Source of the DNA: an uncultured Prevotellaceae bacterium
GTDB lineage: Bacteria > Bacteroidota > Bacteroidia > Bacteroidales > Bacteroidaceae
Assembly (NCBI GenBank): GCA_900316285.1
Contig: ONCG01000015.1
Location: 62,001 to 126,000 of the forward strand
DNA length: 64,000 bases
Direction of reading: 5' to 3'
The notes under the pieces are model-generated. The model ran no database searches, had not been told where the DNA came from, and worked only from the letters and a program-made list of their open reading frames with translations. A program made the position numbers and the translations under genes. Numbering within the stretch: the stretch's first letter is position 1; every line of letters begins with the position of its first letter. Positions 16,726-26,541 of the stretch are shown piece by piece.

Positions 16726-16754
16726 CAAAGTTAACAAAAAAGACGATACAACAA
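16726..16754 (-). promoter_or_regulatory. Promoter of nrdDG
   Basis: Minus strand TTG (16754-16752), 18 bp, TAACTTTG (16733-16726). Predicted leader about 115 nt. Confidence 0.65.
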
Positions 16755-17206
16755 GCGATGAAATCGAAGAAAATTTCCATTTTTACAAATTTTAATATAC
16801 GGAAAACATCATGCTCTTTTCGGTTTTCAAGCAACTTTAAACGGCAAACTCATTGATAACCAAATAGGAAGAATGCATGTGTTGAAGGAAATCTAAAAGA
16901 AACTCCGAAACACACGAGAAGGGTTCATCGGCAACAAAGTAACACGAGAAAGGAATCATTTGTTAACATGGGAAGACACAAAAGAGACGAATCGTGAACA
17001 TCAAAAGAAATGAAAAAGAAACAATTCGGCAACACAGAAACAAAAAAGCACGAGAATTGTCTTCCCGTGCTTCTTGCGTTTTCAGATTCTGCTTTTTAAA
17101 TGAGATAAAGGATGAGAGCCTGTCAATATGATTGCATTCAAGCGATGTGCATTTCAAGTAAACGTAGCGATAGAATTTCTCTCAATAAAAAAGATTGGGG
17201 AGATTA

Positions 17207-17238
17207 TTTGGTATTTCAGCAAATTCTTCGTAATTTTG
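17207..17238 (+). promoter_or_regulatory. Promoter of the flavodoxin operon
   Basis: TTTG (17207-17210), 20 bp, TAATTTTG (17231-17238); leader of about 65 nt to ATG 17311. Confidence 0.8.
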
Positions 17239-17310
17239 CCATCGTGATGACGAACCCGCTTCGTCCCCCTTAACATTCAAACAGATATAAAACCTATAAA
17301 AAACTAGACA

Positions 17311-18111
17311 ATGAAAAGAATAATCATGGCTGTTGCCGCTATGGCAACCATCACAACAGGCTTTGCTCAGAAGAAACTGGTGCTCTACTATTCTGAGACA
17401 GGAACTACGAAGGCCGTAGCCGAAGAGTTGCAGAAACAACTCGGTGCCGACATCGAGTGCATCGAGGCTGCGACGCCTTATTCGGGCGACTTCCAGGCAA
17501 CCATCCAGCGCAGTCAGCGTGAGCGGGAAAGCGGCGAGACACCTGCCCTAAAGCCGTTAAAAAAGAAGATTGCCGACTACGACGTCATCTTCCTCGGCTA
17601 TCCCATTTGGTTCGGAACCTACGCTATGCCGATTTCCACATTGGTGAAGGAGAACGACTTTGCCGGCAAGACCATCGTGCCTTTCTGCACCTTTGGCAGC
17701 GGAGGACTGAACACCTCGACCAACGATCTCAAGAAGGCGCTCCCTCAGGCAACAATCCAGAAAGGATATGGCGTGCGTACAGCAAGAGTGGCAGCCGCCA
17801 AGAAGGAACTCGACCGGTTCCTCATTGAGAACGGCTACAAGAAAGGCACCGTCGCCCCCCTGCCCGACTATTCAGCTCAACAGCCCATCACCGATGCCGA
17901 CAAAGCCATTTTCGACGCCGCCTGCTCCAACTATCAGTTCCCCCTGGGCACTCCCGTCACCGTTGGCAAGCGTCAGACTCCCGATGGCACCGATTATCAA
18001 TTCTCCGTGAAGAGCCGCGGTTTCGATGGGGGCGAGTCTACATCGACCATCTTCGTGACTGTTGGAAAGGAAGAAGGAGCCAAGCCTGAATTCACAGAAG
18101 TAGTGAGATAA
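17311..18111 (+). CDS. Exported flavodoxin-domain protein
   Basis: 266 residues. A signal peptide (about 1-19, ending GFAQ) precedes a flavodoxin fold whose FMN phosphate loop is YSETGTTKAVAEEL. IFLGYPIWFGTYAMPI and FCTFGSGGLN supply the isoalloxazine-binding loops. After the domain (to about 170) come about 95 residues of unknown nature. Exported flavodoxin-like proteins occur in Bacteroidota; partners are not known. The DUF6057 gene follows after about 100 bp with a GTTGAGA repeat. Confidence 0.88.
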   Translation: MKRIIMAVAAMATITTGFAQKKLVLYYSETGTTKAVAEELQKQLGADIECIEAATPYSGDFQATIQRSQRERESGETPALKPLKKKIADYDVIFLGYPIWFGTYAMPISTLVKENDFAGKTIVPFCTFGSGGLNTSTNDLKKALPQATIQKGYGVRTARVAAAKKELDRFLIENGYKKGTVAPLPDYSAQQPITDADKAIFDAACSNYQFPLGTPVTVGKRQTPDGTDYQFSVKSRGFDGGESTSTIFVTVGKEEGAKPEFTEVVR

Positions 18112-18115
18112 AGAG

Positions 18116-18197
18116 GTTGAGTTGTTCTTTCTCCGCTTCGCTACGAAAGCGCCCCTACGGGTCGAGCGGAGACGTTGAGACGTTGAGATGTTGAGAT
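18116..18197 (+). repeat. GTTGAGA heptamers with GC hairpin
   Basis: GTTGAG recurs at the start of the tract and three times at 18173-18195, around a CTCCGCT...AGCGGAG inverted segment. It is the reverse-complement counterpart of the TCTCAAC array at 7151-7231. Confidence 0.65.
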
Positions 18198-18215
18198 AAT
18201 GTGATACTGAGAAAG

Positions 18216-20042
18216 ATGAAGAAGTCTTTTTATCCACTCATTTGGGTTGGTGTCCTGGCTGTAATCGCCTTCACACTTCTGGTCTATGAACACGACTTCC
18301 TTTGGAAGATTCAGGAGGCGAACCTATTCCTGAATTCATCGTTGTTCTTCCGGCAACAGATGGTCGTCTCTGGCGGCATGTTATCATGGCTGGGAGCGTT
18401 CTGCACGCAGTTCCTACATTTCCCATGGCTGGGCGTACTGTTGCTCTGTGGCATGTGGCTGCTGCTGATGTGGCTGGCGAAGCGCACCTTTAACATTCCC
18501 GACCGCTGGGCAACGCTGTTGCTGATTCCCGTCGCATTGCTGCTGATAGCTATCGTCGACACGGGCTACTGGCTCTACGTACTGAAGCTACCGGGCTATT
18601 TCTTCGCTGCCACCATCGGCACCCTGACGGCCGTCTTGACGCTTTGGGCATTCCGCTCTCTCCCGTCAAAGTACGCATTACGCCCGCTCTTCATCGCTGC
18701 TGTGGCTGCTGTGGGCTATCCGCTGTTCGGCATCTACGCCCTTGCTGCAGTTCTTCTCATGGGTGTCTGGTCGTGGCGACTGGAGAAACAGCGCCCACAG
18801 GCATTGATCAGTACGATTGTCGCCATAGCGAGCATCATCGCTGTGCCACTCGTCTGCTACCACTTCTTCTATTATCAGACAAATCTCGCAAACATCTATT
18901 ACACAGGACTGCCCGTTTATTTCATCACGGAGAATCATCGGGTCTACTACCTACCCTACCTCCTGCTCTTCCTCTTCTTTCTCACGCTGACACTCACCTA
19001 CAAGAGTCAACATGCTGAATGGAAGAAAAAAGCCGCGCCCATCATTCGAACCGCAACGCAAGTAGCGGTTGTGGCAACATTGGCATTCGGGGTGTTCCAT
19101 TTCTGGTTCAAGGACGAGAACTTCCACCACGAACTGACCATGCAGCACAGACTAGACTGTGCCGACTGGGAGGGCGTTATCGATGAGGCGCGCGAACAGG
19201 AGGACGAGCCGACGCGCCCCATCGTCATGATGCGCAACATCGCCTTGTCGCGACTGGGCCGACAGGGCGATGAAATGTTCCTCTACAAAAACGGCTCGAA
19301 GACTTTCGCTGCGCCCTTTGGCATGCGGGCTATGCTCGAGGTCGGACCGCTGGTCTATTATCAATACGGCATGCTGAATTACTGCAACCGCCTGTGTATA
19401 GAAATGGGTGTGGAGTTCGGAGTGCGGGCAGAACATCTGAAATATCTGGTGAAAAGTGCTCTGCTCAACGGCGAGCAACAGTTGGCACGCAAGTACATTG
19501 GGCTGTTGAAGCAGACCCTGTTCTTCGCTGACTGGGCAGACCAGGCAGAGTCGTTCCTGAAGAATCCGAAACTGATGGACACCGACCCAGAGCTGGCTGC
19601 GGTGAAGCACATGCTACATCACGACAACGTGCTTGGATCGGATCAAGGCTTCGTGGAGAGCTATCTCATGCGGCGCTTAGCGAATAATTATAACATCGAG
19701 GACACCGTTTTCCAAGAGCAGGCCTTGCTAGCTACGCTCTACACACACGACGTCCCACAGTTCTGGACTCATTTCGCCAACTACATCCGGCTACATCCGG
19801 ATGGCAAAATGCCGCGCTACTATCAGGAAGCCGCCTATCTCTACGGCAAGCTGGAAGGACGCCAGAATCTCGACAACATGCCCTTTGAGAGTTCGGTGAA
19901 AGCCGAATACGATGAGTTCATGCGATTTGCCCCGCTCTACGACGGTGCCGACGTGGAAGAAGCGCGTGAAGGACTCCGCAACCAGTTCGCTCATACCTAT
20001 TATTATCAGTACTACACGATGGGGCAACTGCCTGAGTATTAA
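18216..20042 (+). CDS. Multi-pass membrane protein, DUF6057-like
   Basis: About 608 residues. Roughly ten hydrophobic helices fill residues 8-290, followed by a soluble helical domain of about 310 residues with TPR-like helical pairs (LGRQGDEMFLYKNG..., LNGEQQLARKYIGLLKQT). It resembles the DUF6057 proteins of Bacteroidota, whose function is unknown. ATG 18216 is preferred because AGAAAG precedes it and the helix begins at once; GTG 18201 is less likely. A PD40 lipoprotein gene follows 65 bp downstream and is probably a functional partner. Confidence 0.75.
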   Translation: MKKSFYPLIWVGVLAVIAFTLLVYEHDFLWKIQEANLFLNSSLFFRQQMVVSGGMLSWLGAFCTQFLHFPWLGVLLLCGMWLLLMWLAKRTFNIPDRWATLLLIPVALLLIAIVDTGYWLYVLKLPGYFFAATIGTLTAVLTLWAFRSLPSKYALRPLFIAAVAAVGYPLFGIYALAAVLLMGVWSWRLEKQRPQALISTIVAIASIIAVPLVCYHFFYYQTNLANIYYTGLPVYFITENHRVYYLPYLLLFLFFLTLTLTYKSQHAEWKKKAAPIIRTATQVAVVATLAFGVFHFWFKDENFHHELTMQHRLDCADWEGVIDEAREQEDEPTRPIVMMRNIALSRLGRQGDEMFLYKNGSKTFAAPFGMRAMLEVGPLVYYQYGMLNYCNRLCIEMGVEFGVRAEHLKYLVKSALLNGEQQLARKYIGLLKQTLFFADWADQAESFLKNPKLMDTDPELAAVKHMLHHDNVLGSDQGFVESYLMRRLANNYNIEDTVFQEQALLATLYTHDVPQFWTHFANYIRLHPDGKMPRYYQEAAYLYGKLEGRQNLDNMPFESSVKAEYDEFMRFAPLYDGADVEEAREGLRNQFAHTYYYQYYTMGQLPEY

Positions 20043-20107
20043 CCCCACCCCCTGCGTAGTCCCTACTTCCGAAGGATGGGTGAGGGGTGGTAGAGAAAAA
20101 AACGAGT

Positions 20108-21652
20108 ATGATGAAATACAGATATCTCATTTTAGCTGCAACTCTGTTGCTTTGTGCATGCACAACGAAGGTGCCGACAGCATTTACCGACGTCGATGCC
20201 CTGCCAAAGATCTATCCTGACTATGTCGATGTAACGATCCCACTGAACATTGCTCCGCTGACCTTCGAGCTCGACGAGGAGGCCGACGCGATGATTGCGC
20301 GCTATGCAGCAGGCGACATCGAGGTGGTCTGTGCCGACAAGATGCAGCCTACGTTCGACGAATGGGCCTCGCTCATCGGCGAAGCCAAAGGCGATGCCAT
20401 CAAAGTAGATGTCTTTGCACAGCGCGGCGACCAGTGGACGCACTACAAACCTTTCAGCATCTTCGTCTCTGAAGACAGCATCGACTCCTACCTCAGCTAC
20501 CGCCTCATTCCGCCCTCGTTTGTCAGCTATGAGGCGCTCACCATCAGTCAACGCTGCCTGGAGAACTACGACGAGAGCGTCATCTACGACAACATGCTTT
20601 GTGGCTTCGAGAACGACGGTCAGTGCATCAACTGCCACAACTACCAGCAATACAACCCCGACCGCATGCAGTTTCATGCCAGACAGAAAAACGGCGGCAC
20701 CATCATCGCCTACGACGGCGACATCAAAAAGGTGAACATGAGGAACGACTCCATCCTCTCGGCTGGCGTCTATCCGGCTTGGCATCCTTGGCTGAAACTC
20801 ATCGTCTATTCCACCGACAAAACCCACCAGAACTTCCACACCACCGACCCGAACAAGATTGAGGTTTTCGATGTGGAGAGTGATATCATCGCCTACAACA
20901 TCGACCGCGGTGAGGTGACCAATCTTGAAAACGACTCCTTAGAGCTTGAGGTATTCCCTGCGTGGGCTCCCGACGGAAAGACTCTTTATTACTGCAGCGC
21001 CCATTTCAATCGGCAGGACACAACTATCAAGAAGGAACAGGAAGTTGCCAGGCGATGCATGGATCTGCGCTACAACATCTTCAAGAAGAGCTTCAATCCC
21101 GAAACCTTCGAGTTCGGGCCCAGCGAAGCAGTATTGCGTGCCGACACCCTTCGCAGCTACATAGCACAAAGTGATAGCGCAAACAAAACGATCGCCCCGG
21201 GCTCTGCCGTCCTGCCCCGCATCTCGCCGGATGGCCGGTTCCTGTTGTTCACATTAGCCAGCTACGGTTATTTCCACATCTGGCACCACGATGCCGACCT
21301 CTGGCTGATGGACTTGCAGAGCGGTGCTGTGCGTCGGCTCGACGAAGTGAACTCCGACGACACTGAGAGCTATCACTCCTGGTCGAGTAATGGCCGATGG
21401 ATCGTGTTCAGCAGCCGTCGCGACGACGGTTCGTTCACCCGCCCCTTCTTCGCACATGTAGGCCCCGACGGCCGTTGTGAAAAGCCTTTCGAACTCCCCA
21501 CCGCCGATCCCAACTATCATCGGCAGTTCCTGCGTTGCTACAACATCCCCGAATTCATGCGCGGTCCTGTCACCATCACCCCACAGACCTTCGCCAAGAT
21601 TCTGAAGGGTGAGGCAGAGCCGGTAACGTATGTTGGGAAGCCTCGCCCGTAG
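20108..21652 (+). CDS. PD40/TolB-like lipoprotein with a CxxCH motif
   Basis: 514 residues. Signal peptide with lipobox LLLCAC (Cys about 18). The body has WD40-like PD40 repeats: VYPAWHPWLKLIVYSTDK, VFPAWAPDGKTLYYCS, PRISPDGRFLLFT and HSWSSNGRWIVFSSRR. At about residue 178, QCINCHN forms a c-type haem-binding CxxCH motif, unusual in a beta-propeller and suggesting one covalent haem. It follows the DUF6057 membrane protein. ATG 20108 or 20111 gives the lipoprotein signal. The role is unknown; redox or scaffold functions are guesses. Confidence 0.75.
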   Translation: MMKYRYLILAATLLLCACTTKVPTAFTDVDALPKIYPDYVDVTIPLNIAPLTFELDEEADAMIARYAAGDIEVVCADKMQPTFDEWASLIGEAKGDAIKVDVFAQRGDQWTHYKPFSIFVSEDSIDSYLSYRLIPPSFVSYEALTISQRCLENYDESVIYDNMLCGFENDGQCINCHNYQQYNPDRMQFHARQKNGGTIIAYDGDIKKVNMRNDSILSAGVYPAWHPWLKLIVYSTDKTHQNFHTTDPNKIEVFDVESDIIAYNIDRGEVTNLENDSLELEVFPAWAPDGKTLYYCSAHFNRQDTTIKKEQEVARRCMDLRYNIFKKSFNPETFEFGPSEAVLRADTLRSYIAQSDSANKTIAPGSAVLPRISPDGRFLLFTLASYGYFHIWHHDADLWLMDLQSGAVRRLDEVNSDDTESYHSWSSNGRWIVFSSRRDDGSFTRPFFAHVGPDGRCEKPFELPTADPNYHRQFLRCYNIPEFMRGPVTITPQTFAKILKGEAEPVTYVGKPRP

Positions 21653-21695
21653 AGAGCCTGCAGTCCTCTCTTTCACTTTTGCAGACAAAAAACAA

Positions 21696-21731
21696 AAAGC
21701 GGGTGTGTCTTTTTTTTGACACACCCGCTTT
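21696..21731. terminator. Bidirectional intrinsic terminator
   Basis: AAAGCGGGTGTGTC (21696-21709) pairs with GACACACCCGCTTT (21718-21731) around a T8 loop. It lies between convergent genes ending at 21652 and 21755. Confidence 0.88.
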
Positions 21732-21754
21732 ATCGTTATAACCGTCGGGAACTA

Positions 21755-24700
21755 TCAACGCTTCATCTTCAGCGTTTGGACGGTACCGTTATTATAGGTA
21801 ATCGAGACGATGTTGATGCCACGCTGCGGAGCCGTGAGTTGGCGACCACCGAGGTCGTAGTAGCGCACGCTGTTGATGCCACGCTGCGACTGGTCGGCCT
21901 CAGGCGAGGCAATACCGGTAGCAGCACCCACAGGAGCGATGTTGGCATTCACAATCTGACCAGTCACATAGTCGATGAGCAACACAGCCACCTTCAGCTT
22001 TGCCTGGGGCTGTAGCAGACTCTCGCCATCCATGTTCACAGCATCGGCCAGCAGGAACGAGTAGCTATGCTCAACGGGCACGTCGGCCTTCACTTCGGCA
22101 GGAATACTCTCAGGAATGCCAAAGCCTGACTGCGGGGCGAGAATCACCACGTCGTTGAACACAAGTTCCTGTACGTAATCGCCGGCTTTGTTGAATGATG
22201 CGAGGTCACGGCCATCGCTGCCGCCAGCGTAATAGTTGGTCTGATCCCAGTCGCTGCCAGCCTCACCAGTGAGACCGTCGGCAACAAGGATATATTCAAC
22301 ACCATACTTCGCATCGTCAGCGCTATAGGGGAATATCACGGATGTCGAGACGTTGATGGCCTGGCCATCCTCGCTCATCTCCGACTGGAACTCAATTGCA
22401 GCATGTCCGAACTGCTTGTTGCGGCGAGCCATATCCTGAGCAACGAAGAAATCGGTGTTGCCTGTTCCGTAGTAGGGATCCACCTCCTCGGCACGGTCGA
22501 GCCATGCATCGGGGAATCCAGAAACGCTGCTGGGGAAGAACTCCATAATCTCCATCGGGTCGCCGTTGTGATAGCTCAGCAGTACATACTCACCTTCGCT
22601 GAGTTTAGCGAGTTTCTCAAGAGCCACAAATCCACGCGGGCACCAGCCACACCATGTGCCAGTGTACTCCTCCATTACCGTACGCTTCTTCGGCAGCGTG
22701 TTCAATGCAACGATGGGCGTCTTCGCCATGGAAGCAGGATCAGCATTGTCAACACCGTTCACCTTCACCACATCGATTTCCAGATCGTAGTTGCCGGGTG
22801 AAGAGAGCTCAGGCATCGTCAGCGTAGTGGTATAGGCTTTTCCGAAGAATCCATCAACAGGAGTCTTCAGGTCGATGTGCTGCGAGCCTTTGAGTCCGCC
22901 AGCAAGTGTGTAGTCGATATCAAGCGACTTAATACCTTTCGAGCCATGGTTGATAAACTGCACCTCTGCCTCAAAAGGATTCTTCGTCGTCACATAAACC
23001 GTCTCACCAGGAACGGCGGCCACAGCATTCTCGCTCACCTTGCTACCGCCTACGGTCACCTGAATGGCGGAATTGATGCCCAAGCCTTCCGAAAGGTCGA
23101 GCCACTTCAGGAACTCACGGCCGGTGTGGAGATAGAAACCACCCTCGTTAGACTGAAGAATCACGCCCAGCGGCTGTTGGTTCACTTCGCGTGAAGCATC
23201 GTCGATGGTAAGGCTGTAGCCTACATACACACCCTCTTCAGGAATCGTGTAGGGTTTCTCCAGCTGCACAGTCACATAGCCAGCCTTTGCATCCGTCACA
23301 TCCACGCTCACGAGGTCGGGAACATTCTTACCGTCCTCAACACGCAGCTGACTGGAGAGCCAAGCCTTGATGTTGCTCACACCGCGTGTACCCATCAGCG
23401 GGAAGGTGATGCTTTCCACGTGTGTGCCTACCAGTGCCTCGTTCTGCAGGTGAATAGCCACGTCATAAGTGTCTTCCACTGCCTCGCCAAATGAATACAC
23501 ATCCTCGGCACCTGTATAGAAGCCATAGCCGATACTGCTACCCGTGTCAGAAGGATCAATATCGGGATAGTCAGGTGTGGCGGCATCAGGTTGAATCTCA
23601 GAACCTAGATCGTAAACTTCGTTCCATGCAATCTCCGAACGACGCTCCTCGCCAGCACCACGATAGATGGCCTGCACACCGAAGGCCTCAGGACCAACTA
23701 CATAGTAGTAAATGTTGTGGTTAGCTCCTTGAGCATAGAAATCCCAACCGTCAGAGAAGTCGTAGGGAACTTCATCCATGTCCTCATCCAGATATGCGTA
23801 ATGATCAGCAGACAGGCGCAACGGCTTTTCCTCGCCGTTCACCTTCGTATAAATCTGATACGTAATCTTCTCAGGTAAGATGAAGTCGCCATTCACATCG
23901 ACAGAAGGAATGTCGAAGTCAAGATAACCCCATCCATAACCATAGTTATAGTAGTCGTAACCACCCTCAAACAACTCGTTCCACGTAGGAGTAGCCGGTG
24001 TTGCGGCCACCTCGACAAACGGATACATCTTAGCCTTGTTGTAGGCAGCGGTATAGTACACAGTAGTCTTTCCGGCATTTATCAGGAAGCAGCTGCTGTT
24101 CGAGAAGGTCTTCGTCTCAGCATCGTAGTCGAAGGTAACATCCTCGTTCGAAAGTTCGTACTCGGTGTAGTATTCCTCATAATACTCGTCATACTTCTCC
24201 TCGGCAGTAGCAGATACGAAGTATTGGTGGTAGTTCGTAACGAAATCGGCACCCATGTACTGACCCGACTTAAACACAGCCTTGTCACCCTCAATGGTAC
24301 CCTTCACCCATGCCTCTGGCATATTGGCATAGAGGCCCTGCACATACACATCGTTGCCTTGGAAACCAACTTTTGCAAGTGTGCCATCCACGCCCTCGCT
24401 CACAACAGCATATTCTGTAGTTTCGAGACCCTCGGGAGCAGTCACAGGCTCATCGGTCATCAGCGTCATCTTAAAGTTCCAGTCGCCATAGCCAGCCCAC
24501 TCTTCACTCTCGTCGACAAGACCGACAATGACGTTGCCGGTGGCGATGTTCGAACCGGTAGAACAAGTAATGGCATGCGTCGTAGCATTGTAGTTCAGGG
24601 ACAGCGTCTGGTTTTCAGCAGTCACATACCAATCCTCGTCTTCAACATACGACAACAGCTCGGCATAGTAGGAATCACCTTCCTGCTCGAAAGCCATCTG

Positions 24701-25234
24701 CGGGAACTCGAAAACTATCTTGCTTCCGTTGAGAGTGCCTTTCACCCACGAATTCGTGGGCAGCTGCGAGAAGATGTTCTTCACATACACCTCGTTGTTT
24801 TCTCCAAACACCACATTACCTACAGCACCGGTAAAGGAAGTCTGTACCAACCAGAACAGGTTCACATAGTAGGCATCGCCACTGCGCGAATAAATCTGCT
24901 GACGGCCCTCAGGCTGCTCAGTGATGAACTCCTCGTCACCCGTGATAGTCTTCTTTGGAGCACGCAGCACGCCTTTCGAATCCTTCGAGGCCTGCTCGGT
25001 CACCTTTGCCTTCTGGCCCTTGCCAGCCAGCACGGCACGTGCGGCACGCAGACGGCTAGAGTCTACTTGTTTCTGCAGCGATGCCTGCGACGGCATCTTC
25101 GTGGCATCTGCCTTCAGGCTCGGTGCCAGTGCTGCAACACGATTTGGCGAGAACTCGCGCGCGGCGGGTTTCTGCGCCATACTTGTGACAGTCATCAGCA
25201 ATGCCGCCACCAAGAATAGTGTAAATTTCTTCAT
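21755..25234 (-). CDS. Large secreted protein with thioredoxin-like/Omp28-like region and T9SS-like C-terminus
   Basis: 1159 residues. Signal peptide ends TSMAQ. Residues about 100-420 are repeated beta-rich modules (FPQMAFEQEGDSYYAELL and related). Near residue 855, EYTGTWCGWCPRGFVALEK is a thioredoxin-like CxxC site of the Omp28 type. The last about 40 residues (YYDLGGRQL...GINIVSI...) resemble a type-A type IX secretion sorting domain. It is probably exported and perhaps surface-attached, with a disulfide-related or structural role. It is monocistronic with its own promoter (25355-25385). Confidence 0.8.
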   Translation of the reverse strand: MKKFTLFLVAALLMTVTSMAQKPAAREFSPNRVAALAPSLKADATKMPSQASLQKQVDSSRLRAARAVLAGKGQKAKVTEQASKDSKGVLRAPKKTITGDEEFITEQPEGRQQIYSRSGDAYYVNLFWLVQTSFTGAVGNVVFGENNEVYVKNIFSQLPTNSWVKGTLNGSKIVFEFPQMAFEQEGDSYYAELLSYVEDEDWYVTAENQTLSLNYNATTHAITCSTGSNIATGNVIVGLVDESEEWAGYGDWNFKMTLMTDEPVTAPEGLETTEYAVVSEGVDGTLAKVGFQGNDVYVQGLYANMPEAWVKGTIEGDKAVFKSGQYMGADFVTNYHQYFVSATAEEKYDEYYEEYYTEYELSNEDVTFDYDAETKTFSNSSCFLINAGKTTVYYTAAYNKAKMYPFVEVAATPATPTWNELFEGGYDYYNYGYGWGYLDFDIPSVDVNGDFILPEKITYQIYTKVNGEEKPLRLSADHYAYLDEDMDEVPYDFSDGWDFYAQGANHNIYYYVVGPEAFGVQAIYRGAGEERRSEIAWNEVYDLGSEIQPDAATPDYPDIDPSDTGSSIGYGFYTGAEDVYSFGEAVEDTYDVAIHLQNEALVGTHVESITFPLMGTRGVSNIKAWLSSQLRVEDGKNVPDLVSVDVTDAKAGYVTVQLEKPYTIPEEGVYVGYSLTIDDASREVNQQPLGVILQSNEGGFYLHTGREFLKWLDLSEGLGINSAIQVTVGGSKVSENAVAAVPGETVYVTTKNPFEAEVQFINHGSKGIKSLDIDYTLAGGLKGSQHIDLKTPVDGFFGKAYTTTLTMPELSSPGNYDLEIDVVKVNGVDNADPASMAKTPIVALNTLPKKRTVMEEYTGTWCGWCPRGFVALEKLAKLSEGEYVLLSYHNGDPMEIMEFFPSSVSGFPDAWLDRAEEVDPYYGTGNTDFFVAQDMARRNKQFGHAAIEFQSEMSEDGQAINVSTSVIFPYSADDAKYGVEYILVADGLTGEAGSDWDQTNYYAGGSDGRDLASFNKAGDYVQELVFNDVVILAPQSGFGIPESIPAEVKADVPVEHSYSFLLADAVNMDGESLLQPQAKLKVAVLLIDYVTGQIVNANIAPVGAATGIASPEADQSQRGINSVRYYDLGGRQLTAPQRGINIVSITYNNGTVQTLKMKR

Positions 25235-25354
25235 GTTGTTGTTATTAAAATAATAAATAATGTGAGTATAATTTCATTCCGTCTATTGGAGCCACAAAAC
25301 TTGGCATGTCCGCATGAAGGGAACCTTTGGCTCGTGTCATCCGAAAACATGGTG

Positions 25355-25385
25355 CAAAAGTAGCAAATAATTTCGAATGAACAAA
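25355..25385 (-). promoter_or_regulatory. Promoter of the 1159-residue protein gene
   Basis: Minus strand TTTG (25385-25382), 19 bp, TACTTTTG (25362-25355). Confidence 0.75.
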
Positions 25386-25475
25386 GAAAAATACAGATAA
25401 AATGCAAATAGGACTTTTTCCCCCGCATTTCGTTACGAAATGAAATCACAGAACAAAGGCATTACCCGATAAAAT

Positions 25476-25547
25476 GTAGGGACGCGGCGTGCCGCGTTAT
25501 TGGAGAGGAAAAGCAAAATCCAATAACGCGGCACGCCGCGTCCCTAC
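25476..25547. repeat. REPIN-like double hairpin, copy 2
   Basis: Perfect 28-bp arms (25476-25503, 25520-25547) with GTAG/CTAC ends and a 16-bp loop AGAGGAAAAGCAAAAT. It differs from copy 1 in the arm by TTATTGG for TTACTGG, changed on both arms so that pairing is kept. Confidence 0.85.
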
Positions 25548-25584
25548 ATCAATATATCTGATTAAATGGCCGAGAGATTATTAC

Positions 25585-26541
25585 TTACAGCTTCACGCTG
25601 GAGATATCAACAAGGTTGTTGACGATGGCATATATGGTAAGACCGGCGGGAGAGTGTATCTGCAACTTGCGTGCAATGTTACGTCGATGGGTAATGACTG
25701 TGTTTACCGAGATGCACAGGTGGTCTGCAATCTCTTTGTTCGACATACCCTGCACAACACTGATGATGACATCTTTCTCGCGGTCGCTGAGAGCCTCGTT
25801 GTTGGTGGGCGCCTGACTAATCATGCTGGAGATCTTTGCCGACACATCGCTCTGCTTGGAGCGCTGCTCAAGTCTTCTAATAGCTGGGATGAAGATATGG
25901 TCTTCCACCTCGGCGTGCTGTGCGAGCCACTCCTCATTATTATATATGTCATAGAGAGTGGCGGAGAGCTGGTTGTTGCGTAAGGGGTCGCCAGGCAGGT
26001 ATTTGATGATGATCTGCTTCAGCTCACGCAGCTTCTGATCGGTCTGGCCGTGATGCTTCGAAAAGGTCTCGATGTCGTAGCCAGGGGTGGCACGCCCCAT
26101 GAGGAGGCTCTCGACATAGGGGAACACCATTCGTTCCTCGTACTTCATATGCTGCTGTATCTGGCGAGCATACTCGTCGTAGAGCTTCAGAATGAGGGCT
26201 GCCAACGAATTGTCGGGGTCGAGAGCGTCGGCAAGCTCACGACGGATGAAGGGAAGCTGGAATCCGAGATAGTAATCATGAGATGCCCGCAGGTACTTCA
26301 TAAGCGTGTGTACAGACAGGCGGTCGGCATCATCGGAGTCGCGATAGCCGTTGATGGTGAAATTCACGACAGCGAGGAAAGTGTACGTGTCTACACCCTC
26401 GTCTTCGCACACCTCGCGTACGGTTTTGTCACCAAAGCCCAGGTTGATGCCGAACGACCCAAGGCTCTGCAGGATATTGTAGTTATCGCGGATGATGGAA
26501 ATGAGTTTATCGTCCGCCTCATACATTTTCTGATTCTTCAT
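25585..26541 (-). CDS. Hemerythrin-domain LuxR-family transcription factor
   Basis: 318 residues. Residues about 1-70 resemble the N-terminal domain of RIC/ScdA iron-repair proteins (TVREVCEDEGVD). A hemerythrin-like helical bundle follows (about 80-230) with candidate di-iron ligands in RASHDYY, QHMKYEERMVFPY, KHHGQTD and QHAEVEDHIFIP. A LuxR helix-turn-helix closes the protein (LSDREKDVIISVVQGMSNK, TVITHRRNIARKL). This suggests a regulator that senses oxygen, NO or iron through a diiron centre. It is divergent from the porin-imelysin-cytochrome run, its likely target. Confidence 0.85.
   Translation of the reverse strand: MKNQKMYEADDKLISIIRDNYNILQSLGSFGINLGFGDKTVREVCEDEGVDTYTFLAVVNFTINGYRDSDDADRLSVHTLMKYLRASHDYYLGFQLPFIRRELADALDPDNSLAALILKLYDEYARQIQQHMKYEERMVFPYVESLLMGRATPGYDIETFSKHHGQTDQKLRELKQIIIKYLPGDPLRNNQLSATLYDIYNNEEWLAQHAEVEDHIFIPAIRRLEQRSKQSDVSAKISSMISQAPTNNEALSDREKDVIISVVQGMSNKEIADHLCISVNTVITHRRNIARKLQIHSPAGLTIYAIVNNLVDISSVKL

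Larger units (their letters stand above)
16605..17310. other. 706-bp non-coding region
   Basis: Holds the nrdD leader and promoter, about 350 bp of AT-rich sequence without a credible gene, a hairpin AAGCACGAG...CCCGTGCTT near 17055-17073, and the flavodoxin promoter. Short open frames here lack family features or start signals. Confidence 0.7.
25235..25584. other. 350-bp non-coding region
   Basis: Holds the promoter and about 114-nt leader of the large secreted protein, AT-rich sequence, and REPIN-like copy 2 close to the 3' end of the hemerythrin-LuxR gene. No gene was seen. Confidence 0.75.

Noticed and set aside
16963-17157. Short open frame of 64 codons in the nrdD-flavodoxin gap
   Set aside because: Low-complexity product, no start signal, no family resemblance.
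24224-25219. 331-residue open frame on the + strand opposite the large secreted protein
   Set aside because: Shadow of a gene with signal peptide, CxxC site and sorting-like C-terminus.
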